The translations under genes and the position numbers were made by a program. From the NCBI GenBank assembly GCA_009746045.1, contig RPFO01001190.1, positions 7,501 to 49,779 of the forward strand: a stretch of DNA of 42,279 nucleotides, in the 5' to 3' direction. The first letter of the stretch is position 1, and each line of letters begins with the position of its first letter. The notes under the pieces were generated by a model. The model did not search any database. It saw only the letters and a list, made by a program, of their open reading frames with translations, and was not told the origin of the DNA. Of this stretch, positions 10,441 to 21,600 are shown piece by piece. Source of the DNA: Mesostigma viride. Taxonomy: Eukaryota > Streptophyta > Mesostigmatophyceae > Mesostigmatales > Mesostigmataceae.

Positions 10441-12719
10441 TACATGGATGTCAAGGAATAGTAAATGATGAGGATTCAGGCTCCCATGGTGTCATCATGG
10501 CCCGTCTACGTACATGGATGTCAAGGAATAGTAAATGATGAGGATTCAGGCTCCCATGGGTCATCATGGCTTGTCTACGTACATGGTTGGCATTTATGTA
10601 ATTAACGAGGAGGATTCAGGCTCCATGGTGTCATCATGGCTGGCCTACGTACATGGATGTCAAGGAATAGTAAATGATGAGGATTCAGGCTCCCATGGTG
10701 TCATCATGGCTTGTCTACGTACATGGTTGGCATTTATGTAATTAATGATGAGGATTCAGGCTCCCATGGTGTCATCATGGCCCGTCTACGTACATGGATG
10801 GCATTTATGTAATTAATGATGAGGATTCAGGCTCCCATGGGGTCATCATGGCTTGTCTACCTACATGGTTGGCATTTATGTAATTAATGAGGAGGATTCA
10901 GGCTCCCATGGTGTCTCCATGGCTGGCCTACGTACATGGATGTCAAGGAATAGTAAATGATGAGGATTCAGGCTCCCATGGTGTCATCATGGCCTGTCTA
11001 CGTACATGGATGGCATGTATGTAATTAATGATGAGGATTCAGGCTCCCATGGTGTCATCATGGCTTGTCTACGTACATGGATGGCATGTATGTAATTAAT
11101 GATGAGGATTCAGGCTCCCATGGTGTCATCATGGCTGGCCTACGTATGTACATGGATGTCAAAGAAAAAAAAAATGATGAGGATTCAGGCTCCCATGGTG
11201 TCATCATTGCCCGTGTACGTACATGGTTGGCATTTATGTAATTAATGATGAGGATTCAGGCTCCATGGTGTCATCATTGCCCGTGTATGTACATGGTTGG
11301 CATTTATGTATGTAATTAATGATGAGGATTCAGGCTCCATGGTGTCATCATGGCTGGCCTACGTATGTACATGGATGTCAAAGAAAAAAATGATGAGGAT
11401 TCAGGCTCCCATGGTGTCATCATGGCCCGTCTACGTACATGGATGTCAAGGAATAGTAAATGATGAGGATTCAGGCTCCCATGGTGTCATGTCATGGCCT
11501 GTCTACGTACATGGATGGCATGTATGTAATTAATGATGAGGATTCAGGCTCCATGGTGTCATCATGGCTGGCCTACGTATGTACATGGATGTCAAAGAAA
11601 AAAAAATGATGAGGATTCAGGCTCCCATGGTGTCATCATGGCCCGTCTACGTACATGGATGTCAAGGAATAGTAAATGATGAGGATTCAGGCTCCCATGG
11701 TGTCATCATGGCCTGTCTACGTACATGGATGGCATGTATGTATTTAATGAGGAGGATTCAGGCTCCCATGGTGTCATCATGGCTGGCCTACGTACATGGA
11801 TGTCAAAGAAAAAGAAATGATGAGGATTCAGGCTCCCATGGTGTCATCATGGCTGGCCTACGTACATGGATGTCAAAGAAAAAAAAATGATGAGGATTCA
11901 GGCTCCCATGGTGTCATCATGGCTTGTCTACTACATTGTTGGCATGTATGTAATTAATGATGAGGATTCAGGCTCCCATGGTGTCTCCATGGCTGGCCTA
12001 CGTACATGGTTGGCATTTATGTAATTAATGATGAGGATTCAGGCTCCCATGGTGTCATCATGGCCCGTCTACGTACATGGATGGCATTTATGTAATTAAT
12101 GATGAGGATTCAGGCTCCCATGGTGTCATCATGGCTTGTCTACGTACATGGTTGGCATTTATGTAATTAATGAGGAGGATTCAGGCTCCCATGGTGTCAT
12201 CATGGCCCGTCTACTTACATGGATGGCATTTATGTAATTAATGATGAGGATTCAGGCTCCCATGGGTCATCATGGCTTGTCTACGTACATGGTTGGCATT
12301 TATGTAATTAATGAGGAGGATTCAGGCTCCCATGGTGTCTCCATGGCTGGCCTACGTACATGGATGTCAAGGAATAGTAAATGATGAGGATTCAGGCTCC
12401 CATGGTGTCATCATGGCCCGTCTACGTACATGGATGGCATTTATGTAATTAATGATGAGGATTCAGGCTCCCATGGGTCATCATGGCTTGTCTACGTACA
12501 TGGTTGGCATTTATGTAATTAATGAGGAGGATTCAGGCTCCCATGGTGTCTCCATGGCTGGCCTACGTACATGGATGTCAAGGAATAGTAAATGATGAGG
12601 ATTCAGGCTCCCATGGTGTCATCATGGCCTGTCTACGTACATGGATGGCATGTATGTAATTAATGATGAGGATTCAGGCTCCCATGGGGTCATCATGGCT
12701 TGTCTACGTACATGGATGG

Positions 12720-13918
12720 CATGTATGTAATTAATGATGAGGATTCAGGCTCCATTGGTGTCATCATGGCTGGCCTACGTATGTACATGGATGTCAAAGA
12801 AAAAAAAATGATGAGGATTCAGGCTCCCATGGTGTCATCATTGCCCGTGTATGTACATGGTTGGCATTTATGTAATTAATGATGAGGATTCAGGCTCCAT
12901 TGGTGTCATCATTGCCCGTGTATGTACATGGTTGGCATTTATGTATGTAATTAATGATGAGGATTCAGGCTCCATTGGTGTCATCATGGCTGGCCTACGT
13001 ATGTACATGGATGTCAAAGAAAAAAAAATGATGAGGATTCAGGCTCCCATGGTGTCATCATGGCCCGTCTACGTACATGGATGTCAAGGAATAGTAAATG
13101 ATGAGGATTCAGGCTCCCATGGTGTCAGATGTCATGGCCTGTCTACGTACATGGATGGCATGTATGTAATTAATGATGAGAATTCAGGCTCCATTGGTGT
13201 CATCATGGCTGGCCTACGTATGTACATGGATGTCAAAGAAAAAAAAATGATGAGGATTCAGGCTCCCATGGTGTCATCATGGCCCGTCTACGTACATGGA
13301 TGTCAAGGAATAGTAAATGATGAGGATTCAGGCTCCCATGGTGTCATCATGGCCTGTCTACGTACATGGATGGCATGTATGTATTTAATGATGAGGATTC
13401 AGGCTCCCATGGTGTCATCATGGCTGGCCTACGTACATGGATGTCTCAGAAAAAAAATGATGAGGATTCAGGCTCCCATGGTGTCATCATGGCTGGCCTA
13501 CGTACATGGATGTCAAAGAAAAAAAAATGATGAGGATTCAGGCTCCCGTGGTGTCATTATGGCCCGTCTACGTGTTGTTGGCATGTATGAAATTAATGAT
13601 GAGGATTCAGGCTCCCATAGTGTCATCATGGCTGGCCTACGTACATGGTTGGCATTTATGTAATTAATGATGAGGATTCAGGCTCCCATGGTGTCATCAT
13701 TGCCCGTGTATGTACATGGTTGGCATTTATGTAATTAATGATGAGGATTCAGGCTCCATTGGTGTCATCATGGCCCGTCTACGTACATGGACCGTGGCAT
13801 TTATGTATTTAATGATGAGGATTCAGGCTCCCATGGGGTCATTGATGATCATGGCATTTATGTATGTAATTAATGATGAGGATTCAGGCTCCATTGGTGT
13901 CATCATGGCTGGCCTACG
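12720..13918. repeat. Higher-order block of satellite, second copy
   Basis: Near-identical copy of 9241-10440. It carries the same rare variants, for example a unit with GTCAGATGTCATGG, one with GAGAATTCAGG and one reading CTACGTGTTGTTGG. Divergence starts at 13919, where CTACGTATG replaces CTACGTACATGG. Confidence 0.8.
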
Positions 13919-14564
13919 TATGTACATGGATGTCAAAGAAAAAAAATGATGAGGATTCAGGCTCCCATGGTGTCATCATGGCCCGTCTACGTACATGGAT
14001 GTCAAGGAATAGTAAATGATGAGGATTCAGGCTCCCATGGTGTCAGATGTCATGGCCTGTCTACGTACATGGATGGCATGTATGTATTTAATGATGAGGA
14101 TTCAGGCTCCCATGGTGTCATCATGGCTGGCCTACGTACATGGATGTCTCAGAAAAAAAATGATGAGGATTCAGGCTCCCATGGTGTCATCATGGCTGGC
14201 CTACGTACATGGATGTCAAAGAAAAAAAAATGATCAGGATTCAGGCTCCCGTGGTGTCATTATGGCCCGTCTACGTGTTGTTGGCATGTATGAAATTAAT
14301 GATGAGGATTCAGGCTCCCACAGTGTCATCATGGCTGGCCTACGTACATGGTTGGCATTTATGTAATTAATGATGAGGATTCAGGCTCCCATGGTGTCAT
14401 CATTGCCCGTGTATGTACATGGTTGGCATTTATGTAATTAATGATGAGGATTCAGGCTCCATTGGTGTCATCATGGCCCGTCTACGTACATGGGTGGCAT
14501 TTATGTATTTAATGATGAGGATTCAGGCTCCCATGGGGTCATCATGGCTTGTCTACGTACATGG

Positions 14565-14838
14565 AGTCATATTGATTCATGGAACAATGAGATACCATTC
14601 TTAATTGAAAATTGTTCTTGATACTTTCACATGCATGCCCGGAATCGTGAATTTGTGCGGGTTTCCATGATGACAATCCTCATTGAATTCTTGAGCACAC
14701 AATATTGAGCAATTTAGGGGCACTTCGGCAATGTTGACCATTTTCATTCATGATCAATAAAATTAACATTTAATGCAATAAATACATATTCCACTCATTT
14801 TAATAAACCATGCAAAAACTTTACAAGCACGCTCAAGC
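14565..14838. other. Unique spacer of right foldback arm
   Basis: Reverse complement of 5639-5913, with no coding or RNA content recognised. Confidence 0.7.
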
Positions 14839-15611
14839 TAGGGGTGGGCTGGCATGCACGCGTGGGTGTGGGGGTGGGCTGGCATGCATGCGTGGGTGTG
14901 GGGGTGGGCTGGCATGCACGTGTGGGTGTGGGGGTGGGCTGGCATGCATGCGTGGGTGTGGGGTTGGGCTAGCCTGCATGCGTGGGTGTGGGGGGGGCTG
15001 GCATGCATGCGTGGGTGTGTGTGGGGGGCTAGCATGCATGCGTAAGTGTGGGGGGGGCTGGCATGCATGCGTGGGTGTGGGGGGGGCTGGCATGCATGCG
15101 TGGGTGTGTGTGGGGGGCTAGCATGCATGCGTAAGTGTGGGGGGGGCTGGCATGCATGCGTGGGTGTGTATGGGGGCTGGCATGCATGCGTGGGTGTGTG
15201 TGGGGGGCTAGCATGCATGCGTGGGTGTGTGGGGGGGCTGTCATGCATGCGTGGGTGTGTGTGGGGGCTGGCATCCATGCGTGGGTGTGTGGGGGGGCTA
15301 GCATGCATGCGTGGGTGTGGGGGTGGGCTAGCATGCATGCGTGGGTGTGGGGGGGGCGGTCATGCATGCGTGGGTGTGTGGGGGGGCTGGCATGCATGCG
15401 TGGGTGTGTGGGGGGGCTAGCATGCATGCGTGGGTGTGGGGGTGGGCTAGCATGCATGCGTGGGTGTGAGTGTGGGCTAGCATGCATGCGTGGGTGTGGG
15501 GGGGGCTAGCATGCATGCGTGGGTGTGGGGGGGCCGGGGCCGGGGCTAGCATGCATGCGTGGGTGTGGGGGTGGGCTAGCATGCATGCGTGGGTGTGGGG
15601 GGGGCTAGCAC
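14839..15611. repeat. 30-bp RY-motif tandem array, right copy
   Basis: Mirror of 4868-5638: about 25 units of GCATGCATGCGTGGGTGTGG type. The same irregular units appear in mirrored order (for example the GGCCGGGGCCGGGG interruption and the CGTAAGTGTGG variants). The array therefore existed before the arm was duplicated, or the arms have been homogenised since. Confidence 0.9.
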
Positions 15612-15802
15612 GCCCCACCCCTCCATCGGCACAGCCAGCCTTGTGAGTCTACCCTTAACAACAAGGCTGGTAGGACGACACGCCTGAGCAGCATATGTCA
15701 TGCCTATCTCAGGCTAATAATGTGTGATTTTGTGCCAACAACCAAGTTGTTCCACCCAACAACACATTATAAACCCTCTTCCAAAATGCCCAACAAGCCG
15801 GA

Positions 15803-15835
15803 CACGTGGAGGACCACACACGCAGTATATAAAGA
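15803..15835 (+). promoter_or_regulatory. G-box plus TATA promoter-like block, right arm
   Basis: CACGTG (15803-15808) is followed by TATATAAA (15826-15833), facing outward toward 16821. The block is conserved with 4636-4670 in the left arm despite substitutions elsewhere. Any transcript would run through 16253-16820 and leave the element. Confidence 0.5.
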
Positions 15836-16252
15836 GAAAATAAGCTGACTTTTTATCCAGCCAACCTGTGGCTAGCTGCTCTGGTTAGCATGACAAATGC
15901 TAACATTTACTCAGTGGGAAAGGTGAAGAGACCATTGGAACAGCCTACCTGACGCATGTGCCACCAAAGCATTGTGTCCCGCAAAATGCACACTGCCTCC
16001 TTTCTAACAAGCACGAGCCGCTCTCTTTAGGAGACAGGTGCCAGCTCGTCAGTGTCTGGGGAAAATGATGCCGCTGCTTAGGAAGACCGCGTGAATTTCC
16101 TCGAACACAACTGTCTATAAAGCAAAAGAAATTTCAGAGAAGCATGGAAATAAAAGCATTACACCTTCCCGACAGGTTGCGGGCCACGCGCTGCAGAAAG
16201 CCAGCCACGTCACAGACGATTAACTAGCTAAAAGACACCCAGGAATCCAGCG

Positions 16253-16462
16253 ATGCAGCGCCAGGACCCGCAACTTTCTGGCTGCATCTGGCCGGAAAGA
16301 AGGCAAAAAGCTTACGCTCAACGAGGTAAGAAAGCAGGAAAACGCAAGCTTAAGACGTTTAACACAAGAACGTACCATAACGGGCATTTATTCGTGCCCA
16401 GGCGCACAAGAAAGTCCACCCTTTCATGGAGTGGTTGGGCAGTACGCATCGCGCAGGGCTAA
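16253..16462 (+). pseudogene. Mirrored gene-start-like segment in right arm
   Basis: Homologous to the minus-strand segment at 4016-4222. A 69-codon frame starting MQRQDPQL is shared with the left arm with several amino-acid differences. The alternative frame that starts MAASGRKEG on the left has lost its ATG here (CTG). The splice-donor match GAG|GTAAGAAAG is retained at 16325/16326. Coding status is doubtful; conservation of the donor is the more telling signal. Confidence 0.3.
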
Positions 16463-16821
16463 TGTTATCTTACCGCAAAATGACGGGAAAGGTAAAGATA
16501 GCAGCGGGAATTTTTACGGCTTTAGAAACATCATTAAACTAGCTTTCCTTACGACCATCAAAACTGGCAACAATCGACAATCAACCCGGCAGGCATCCAA
16601 TATACTTTATTCATCCCGACAGAAATTCAGGCCGGACCCCCCCTGCCGATGGCAAAGAAAAAAAGCCCGCGACATTATAGATCGCAACCATCCCGCCATA
16701 AATTAGAATCAGTAACTAATTTTCTCCAACAATCGAGCATTTCTGCTTTCCGCGTGCCAGATTTGTCACGTTTCGTCTAAAGGCAGTCGCCATGGCCCCT
16801 ACCGCAAGGGGTGCGCGCACC

Positions 16822-17460
16822 ATGCCGACATAGCTTTTGGGCCTCAATTTGCACCGAAATTTGGTCCGTACCGTCCAGCTCAGTCGGATTATGTATGTGG
16901 ATCGGCCGTGTTGGTTGCATACGCAGGTATATTAATTCTTGCATTCGCCCCGGACCTTCCCCAGGACAGGTCAGGATATAACAATAATTCTTGCATTCGC
17001 CCCCGCCCTTTCCTATGGCCTGGTCAGGTTTGGGCGCGACGCCACTAGCGCGGCGCCCGCGACAGAGTGGCCAGGCTCGAGCACGTTTTCTGGATCCCAA
17101 GCACCGGATTGGACACTGTCCGAGGACTGGACAGGAATTGGCTGACCAATCGGATGCTTGCTCGTCGTCTCCAAAAACATATATAAAGAGCCAAATCGCG
17201 CGAACTACGCAAGGATCCTTTAAGCAGCGTTACTCTGCCGAAATGTCAACCTAGGCCGGTCAAGTGACGCCGAGGTGTTCACCGATAGTTCAGGTCAGCC
17301 ACAGCGCGCCTTCGAATGTAGGCACGGTCGCATTTTTTTTTAGGAAATGTAGAATTGTTGTCGACCAGCTACCAACGCCCGACCGGACCCATACAACGGA
17401 AACATCAAGGCGATGTGATGTAGGTGTGTCTGATATGTCATTAATACACAGAGCATCGTG
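16822..17460. other. Intergenic stretch with short direct repeat
   Basis: Not mirrored on the left. ATTCTTGCATTCGCCCC occurs at 16935-16951 and again at 16986-17002. The open frames are short and unrecognised. It contains an orphan promoter-like cluster, listed separately. Confidence 0.5.
17137..17187 (+). promoter_or_regulatory. CCAAT/TATA promoter-like cluster
   Basis: ATTGG (17137-17141) and CCAAT (17146-17150) form an inverted pair, another ATTGG lies at about 17108, and TATATAAA follows at 17180-17187. Spacing is typical of a Pol II promoter. The first ATG downstream (17242) meets a stop after three codons, so the driven gene, if any, is non-coding, spliced or dead. Confidence 0.35.
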
Positions 17461-17605
17461 AATATAATATATAATATAAATTATATAATATACTATAATT
17501 AATATATAATTTTAATTTTATGTTAATTTTAATGTTATTTCATATAACATAATATAGCATAATATAATATAATATAATATAATATTATATAAAGTAGTAT
17601 ATAAA
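17461..17605. repeat. AT-rich low-complexity tract
   Basis: TATAAT/ATATAA-rich sequence, almost free of G and C, with (AATAT)n runs. No coding content. 17606-17900 beyond it is AT-rich and shows no gene. Confidence 0.9.
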
Positions 17606-17899
17606 AAATTAAAATGTAAAAGAAAAATATCTACCTTATTGGGGTTTAATGTTCCTTTCCAGTTCAGCATAAGTACACTCTTGAGTGTGTGCAATGTTTG
17701 GTTATACGCCATTGTCTTAAAATAGCAACCAATGTAAACCTCCGTCCTAACCACATTTGGATACAATAAAGACATTGATGCCTGACACATAGCATTCATT
17801 GCTTGAAATACCATGCATATTTTGTGTCAATGTTCTGCAGACCACAGCTTCAAGTGGGCATACTTCGCTTTCCTCAATATAATGGCGACATGGCATTTG

Positions 17900-18490
17900 G
17901 TGAAAGTGGTGAGTGCCATGAAGTTGCGCCGGCCGTCGTTATCCATGACGAACTGAATGGGTTTCGTGCAAATCAAGTTTTTTGTTTTGGTGTTCCAGTT
18001 GCGCCGGCCGGCGTTTCCAATGGTATCTTGCGCGCACTTGCAAAAGCTTGCACGCTTATCAACATTTTGTGTTGGTAAACATTTTATCACCTCTGGGATT
18101 TCCGCCTTCACTACCTGAGTTGCTTCTTTGTGGTTTTCAAATGCAACCGAGTTACGCCGGCCGTCGTTACTCATGACAAATTGTAGGGGTTTTGTGCAAA
18201 TCACTTTTGTATGGTTTATGTACATGCATCCAGTTGCGCCGGCCGGCGTTTCCAATGGTATCTTGCAGTTGCGCAATCAGGCCCCATTACCAAAAGTGTG
18301 TTTGTACATCTTTTTTACACCTGAAGGATTTCTGCCTGCATATCCTGAGTTGCTTCTTAATGGTTTTTAATTGCGCCCGAGTTACGCCGGCCGTCGTTAT
18401 TAATGACAAACTGTATGTGTTTCATAAAATCACTTTTGTATGGTTTACATGTATCCAGTTGCGCCGGCCGGCGTTATTAATGACGCTTGT
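17900..18490. repeat. ~230-bp repeat, three units, built on paired 18-bp motifs
   Basis: Each unit has GTTRCGCCGGCCGTCGTT (17923, 18151, 18381) followed 75-82 bases later by GTTGCGCCGGCCGGCGTT (17998, 18233, 18458). Between and after them are related sequences such as AATCACTTTTGTATGGTTTA and CCTGAGTTGCTTCTT. The same 18-mer is found inside an intron of the gene at 18622-21971, and a possible splice acceptor (CATCCTCAG, ending 18560) follows the array. The array may therefore be the 5' intron of that gene. Confidence 0.75.
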
Positions 18491-18621
18491 CGTTCTTGTT
18501 TGATGCCCATCGTTTTCGTCGTGTCTTTAATGGTGATTATTTATCATTACTCATCCTCAGGGCTTTCGGTGCCGCGGGATTAAGAGGCGAAAAAAATCAG
18601 CTGCCGTCTGACCAAAGTCTG

Positions 18622-21600
18622 ATGGCGCGATCGGGGCGGGGGGCCGTTTCCGACGGTTCGCGTCCCTTGTCCAATGACGACCGGGAGCCTGCACTTCGCG
18701 GTCTCTGGAGCGACAAGTACATCGAGAACAAGGGGTACAAAATTGCCAATGACATCTTTCCTATCATGGCGGAACGCGTGAAAGCAAACAACCACAGGAC
18801 GCCAGAGATGAGCGCGGAGGTTCTGTCTTGCGCAGCTTCAAGACTAAATGCCATGGTGGCGGAGAGCAACGGCATTAAGAAGAGGAAGAACTGTGACGGC
18901 GGGCTTCCTGAAAATTGGGCGGAATCTCTTCGGGATAACATCAAGAAGGCTTTTGGCGACTTGGGAACATCTGAGAAGGATCGTGGGCTTAGGTGGGCCT
19001 TGTGTGGACTTGTTACGAAGGCAATGGAGGGCGTCCCGGACAGGATTGTGGAGCGCGCGTTCGGGATTGACAGGCGCTTTGTCGCAACTGTTCGGGGTCA
19101 CAGGGATGGAATGGAAGAAGGGGAGGACGACCTTTTGATGAGTGCGCCAGAGAGGAGGAGGAGGAAAGACGAGCTTCCGACGGAAGTCATTGCCCTGATA
19201 CAAGCGTGCTGGAGGGATGATAACTTGACGCGGGCGTCTCCGAACATGAAGGATGTTCATTGTGAATGGACCAGAAAGGATTACAAACATACACTAGCGT
19301 TTTCGGAGGGTGCGCGCTACTATACTGTCTCCAAGTCGAAGATTTACGAAGTGTTCATTTCCCGCCATCCGGAGTTGAAGCCACCGCGGCGGATGGACAG
19401 TAGGGAGGGGGGGGGGGGAGGGAGAGGAGGGTGTGAGGGGGGGAAATCAGGTGATTTTGGAGACGGAGGCAGGGATGTCAATGCTACGCACGAATCAGAA
19501 GAGCACAGTTCATGTGGGATACACTACTTTTTGCAAGCATATGCCCGCATGCGTCAAGGGGCGGTGGAAAATGCGGAACTTGTGCGCATGCCAGCACCAC
19601 ACTACCATGCAGTCCATGGTTGGGGGGTTGGCCAAATTTCGTGCAACTTTTCATGCCAGATGCGAGTGCGGACCTGAATGCCACGCGTGCGATCATGGTA
19701 GCCAGCTCGACGTGGGGTCGTCCGTGCCCACATGTTCCATTTTCAAAGCCACTCACACGACAGAGTGGGTGAACAAGTTTACTTGTGAGGTGGAGGGGAT
19801 GAGGGAGGGGGGAGGTTCGAGGTCGTCTGTGGGGTCGTCGCGGCCGCAGGTTCAGCCTTTTCAGGGCGAACTTGAGGATCTGCCCATGCATGGGAGGGTG
19901 CTGGACGACGAGGAAGGGGTGCCCGATCATGACCTGGGCGAGGAGTTGGGGGTTTGCTCGATCCGGCGTAAGGCTTGTGTGTTGGGCACTTGCCTGGCTC
20001 CCAAGTGTGGAATTCGGAACTTCATGTTATGCGAACGGGAGGAGGCTTCCAACCACCTGATTTCATGGACCAGATACGAGATGCAGGATGTGCCGCCGGG
20101 TGCGGTTCTTGGGCCAGAGGTAATTTTTAGTGGAGTGGTTGCGCCCCAAGGCGTTTCTTTTGCAATGTTTCCTGAAGTTCTTGGGCCAGAGGTAATTTTT
20201 AGTGGAGTGGTTGCGCCCCAAGGCGTTTCTTTTTCAATTTTTCCTGAGGTCCTGTCTTTTTTCTTTCTACAGGTCATTGGTGGGTCGAAGTTGATGTCTT
20301 TTCTGTATGTGCACACTGCGCATATGCAGGACGACTGTGACGAGATCGCAAAGGCTGGTGGGCAGCGATTGACGCAAGTCGACGTCAAGTCCACACCAAC
20401 GGAGCTAAAGGAGGCAATTGTGGACAAGTGGCCGGACTTCATCCAGCATTGCTTCAACGCGTGGTGGCAAGCGGACGCCTCCAAGGAATGTCTCTCAAGG
20501 ATGCGGGTGGGGGACCTTGTATGCCACACAGATTACGCCGAGAACTACCAGTCTTACACCTATCACAATCTCCAAGCACAGTATTGGCATCCAGTCACAT
20601 TCGTCCTTATGCCCTGGATCGTGCGCTACTTGGATCCAGCGTCGGGAAAGGTCGTGAGAAGGGAGTTTCACTTCATCGGACAGGGCGGAATGAAAAGGGA
20701 CGGGCGGGCCCTCCGTTTTGCTATCCTCAAAATCCTGGCGACACTACGGTCAGAAGGGGTAGAGGTGAAGCGCTTCATTGGGTGGTCGGACAATTGCTCC
20801 ATGCAGTTCAAGTCAAGGAATGTGATCGCGGAAGTGGCCCGGCTGCTGACGGAGGATCCGCACCTGGAGTCATTTGAGTGGAATTACTTTGGGGAGCAGC
20901 ACGGAAAGGGGGAGGTGGATGGAGCTGGTGGGACTGTGAAGTGCATGTTGAGGAGGTGGCACATCAGGGAAGAGAACCAGGACAAACAGACGGCCGCCCA
21001 GTTGGTGGAGAATCTGGCGTCGGGGGCGGTGGGCGGGACCACAACGACCAGGCGTAACTTCTTCGAGTTCCCCGAGGTAATTAAGTGTACAGTCCTCGTT
21101 CAGGGAATAGTTACGCCGGCCGTCGTTTCTAGGGCGTTCTTGGAGTCCTGGCGATCAGGAGTGCTTAATAAAACACAACTAGCTCGATGGTCTCGTAACT
21201 TCAACTTTCCCTTGTGCAAATCTTGTCTTCGACGCGCAGGTGCTTCCTTACAGCCCAGGGCGCGGCGAAATCAAAGGAGTGAAGAAGGCGCACTGGTGGC
21301 GCATGGACAAGTCGAATGTGACGCGCTTAATGCTGCGCCAGTATTCCTGCTATTGTGGCGGTGCGTGCGCCGAGGAAAGGTGGTGGGATTGTCGAAAGGA
21401 GTGGACCGACATGGACGGCTGGAATGTGGGAGGTGCTCGGATGAAGCTCCACAAACTGGGGGAGCCAGTGCAAAGGAACCCAAACGGACAAGGGGGGCAC
21501 GCAGGGACGCGACTGAACAGACTACAGGCAGAGAGGACGATGATGGGAAGGAGACTGAAGCTGCGAGACATTTTTGCCGTCGAGTCCTACTCTGGTGATG

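Larger units (their letters stand above)
6957..14564. repeat. 71-bp satellite, main block (~105 units)
   Basis: Head-to-tail units beginning AATGATGAGGATTCAGGCTC. A core of about 50 bases is strongly conserved (CCATGGTGTCATCATGG, then CTACGTACATGG), followed by one of a few tail types: GGCATTTATGTAATT, TGTCAAGGAATAGTA, TGTCAAAGAAAAAAAA or TGTCTCATAAAATA. Single units carry deletions or four-base TATG insertions (CTACGTATGTACATGG). Long open frames, including two identical 270-codon frames at 9373-10185 and 12851-13663, are by-products of the repeat and not genes. Confidence 0.93.
3655..16821. mobile_element. 13.2-kb foldback element with nested tandem arrays
   Basis: The left arm (3655 to about 5913) and right arm (about 14565-16821) are reverse complements in the same order: end block, promoter-like block, 30-bp array and unique spacer. 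They enclose 8.65 kb of 71-bp satellite. Both outer ends carry the 12-bp palindrome GGTGCGCGCACC (3655-3666 and 16810-16821), and homology stops abruptly there. The arms differ by substitutions and small indels, for example around 4236-4265 versus 16200-16250. No transposase is encoded. Known Foldback elements also have long inverted repeats built of tandem units, so the architecture fits; the family is not identified. No convincing target-site duplication is visible. Confidence 0.85.

Noticed and set aside
5914-14564. CRISPR-like array
   Set aside because: Units are directly adjacent with no unique spacers, the variable tails fall into a few recurring types, and the setting is eukaryotic.
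3655-16821. Foldback produced by a hairpin sequencing-read artefact
   Set aside because: The arms differ by substitutions and indels, and the satellite is strongly asymmetric, which a simple read-back artefact would not give. Not fully excluded without reads.
17827-18276. 149-codon minus-strand ORF with repeated NDGRRN and PAGAT motifs
   Set aside because: The repeated peptides are translations of the 18-bp GCCGGC motif in a 230-bp tandem repeat.
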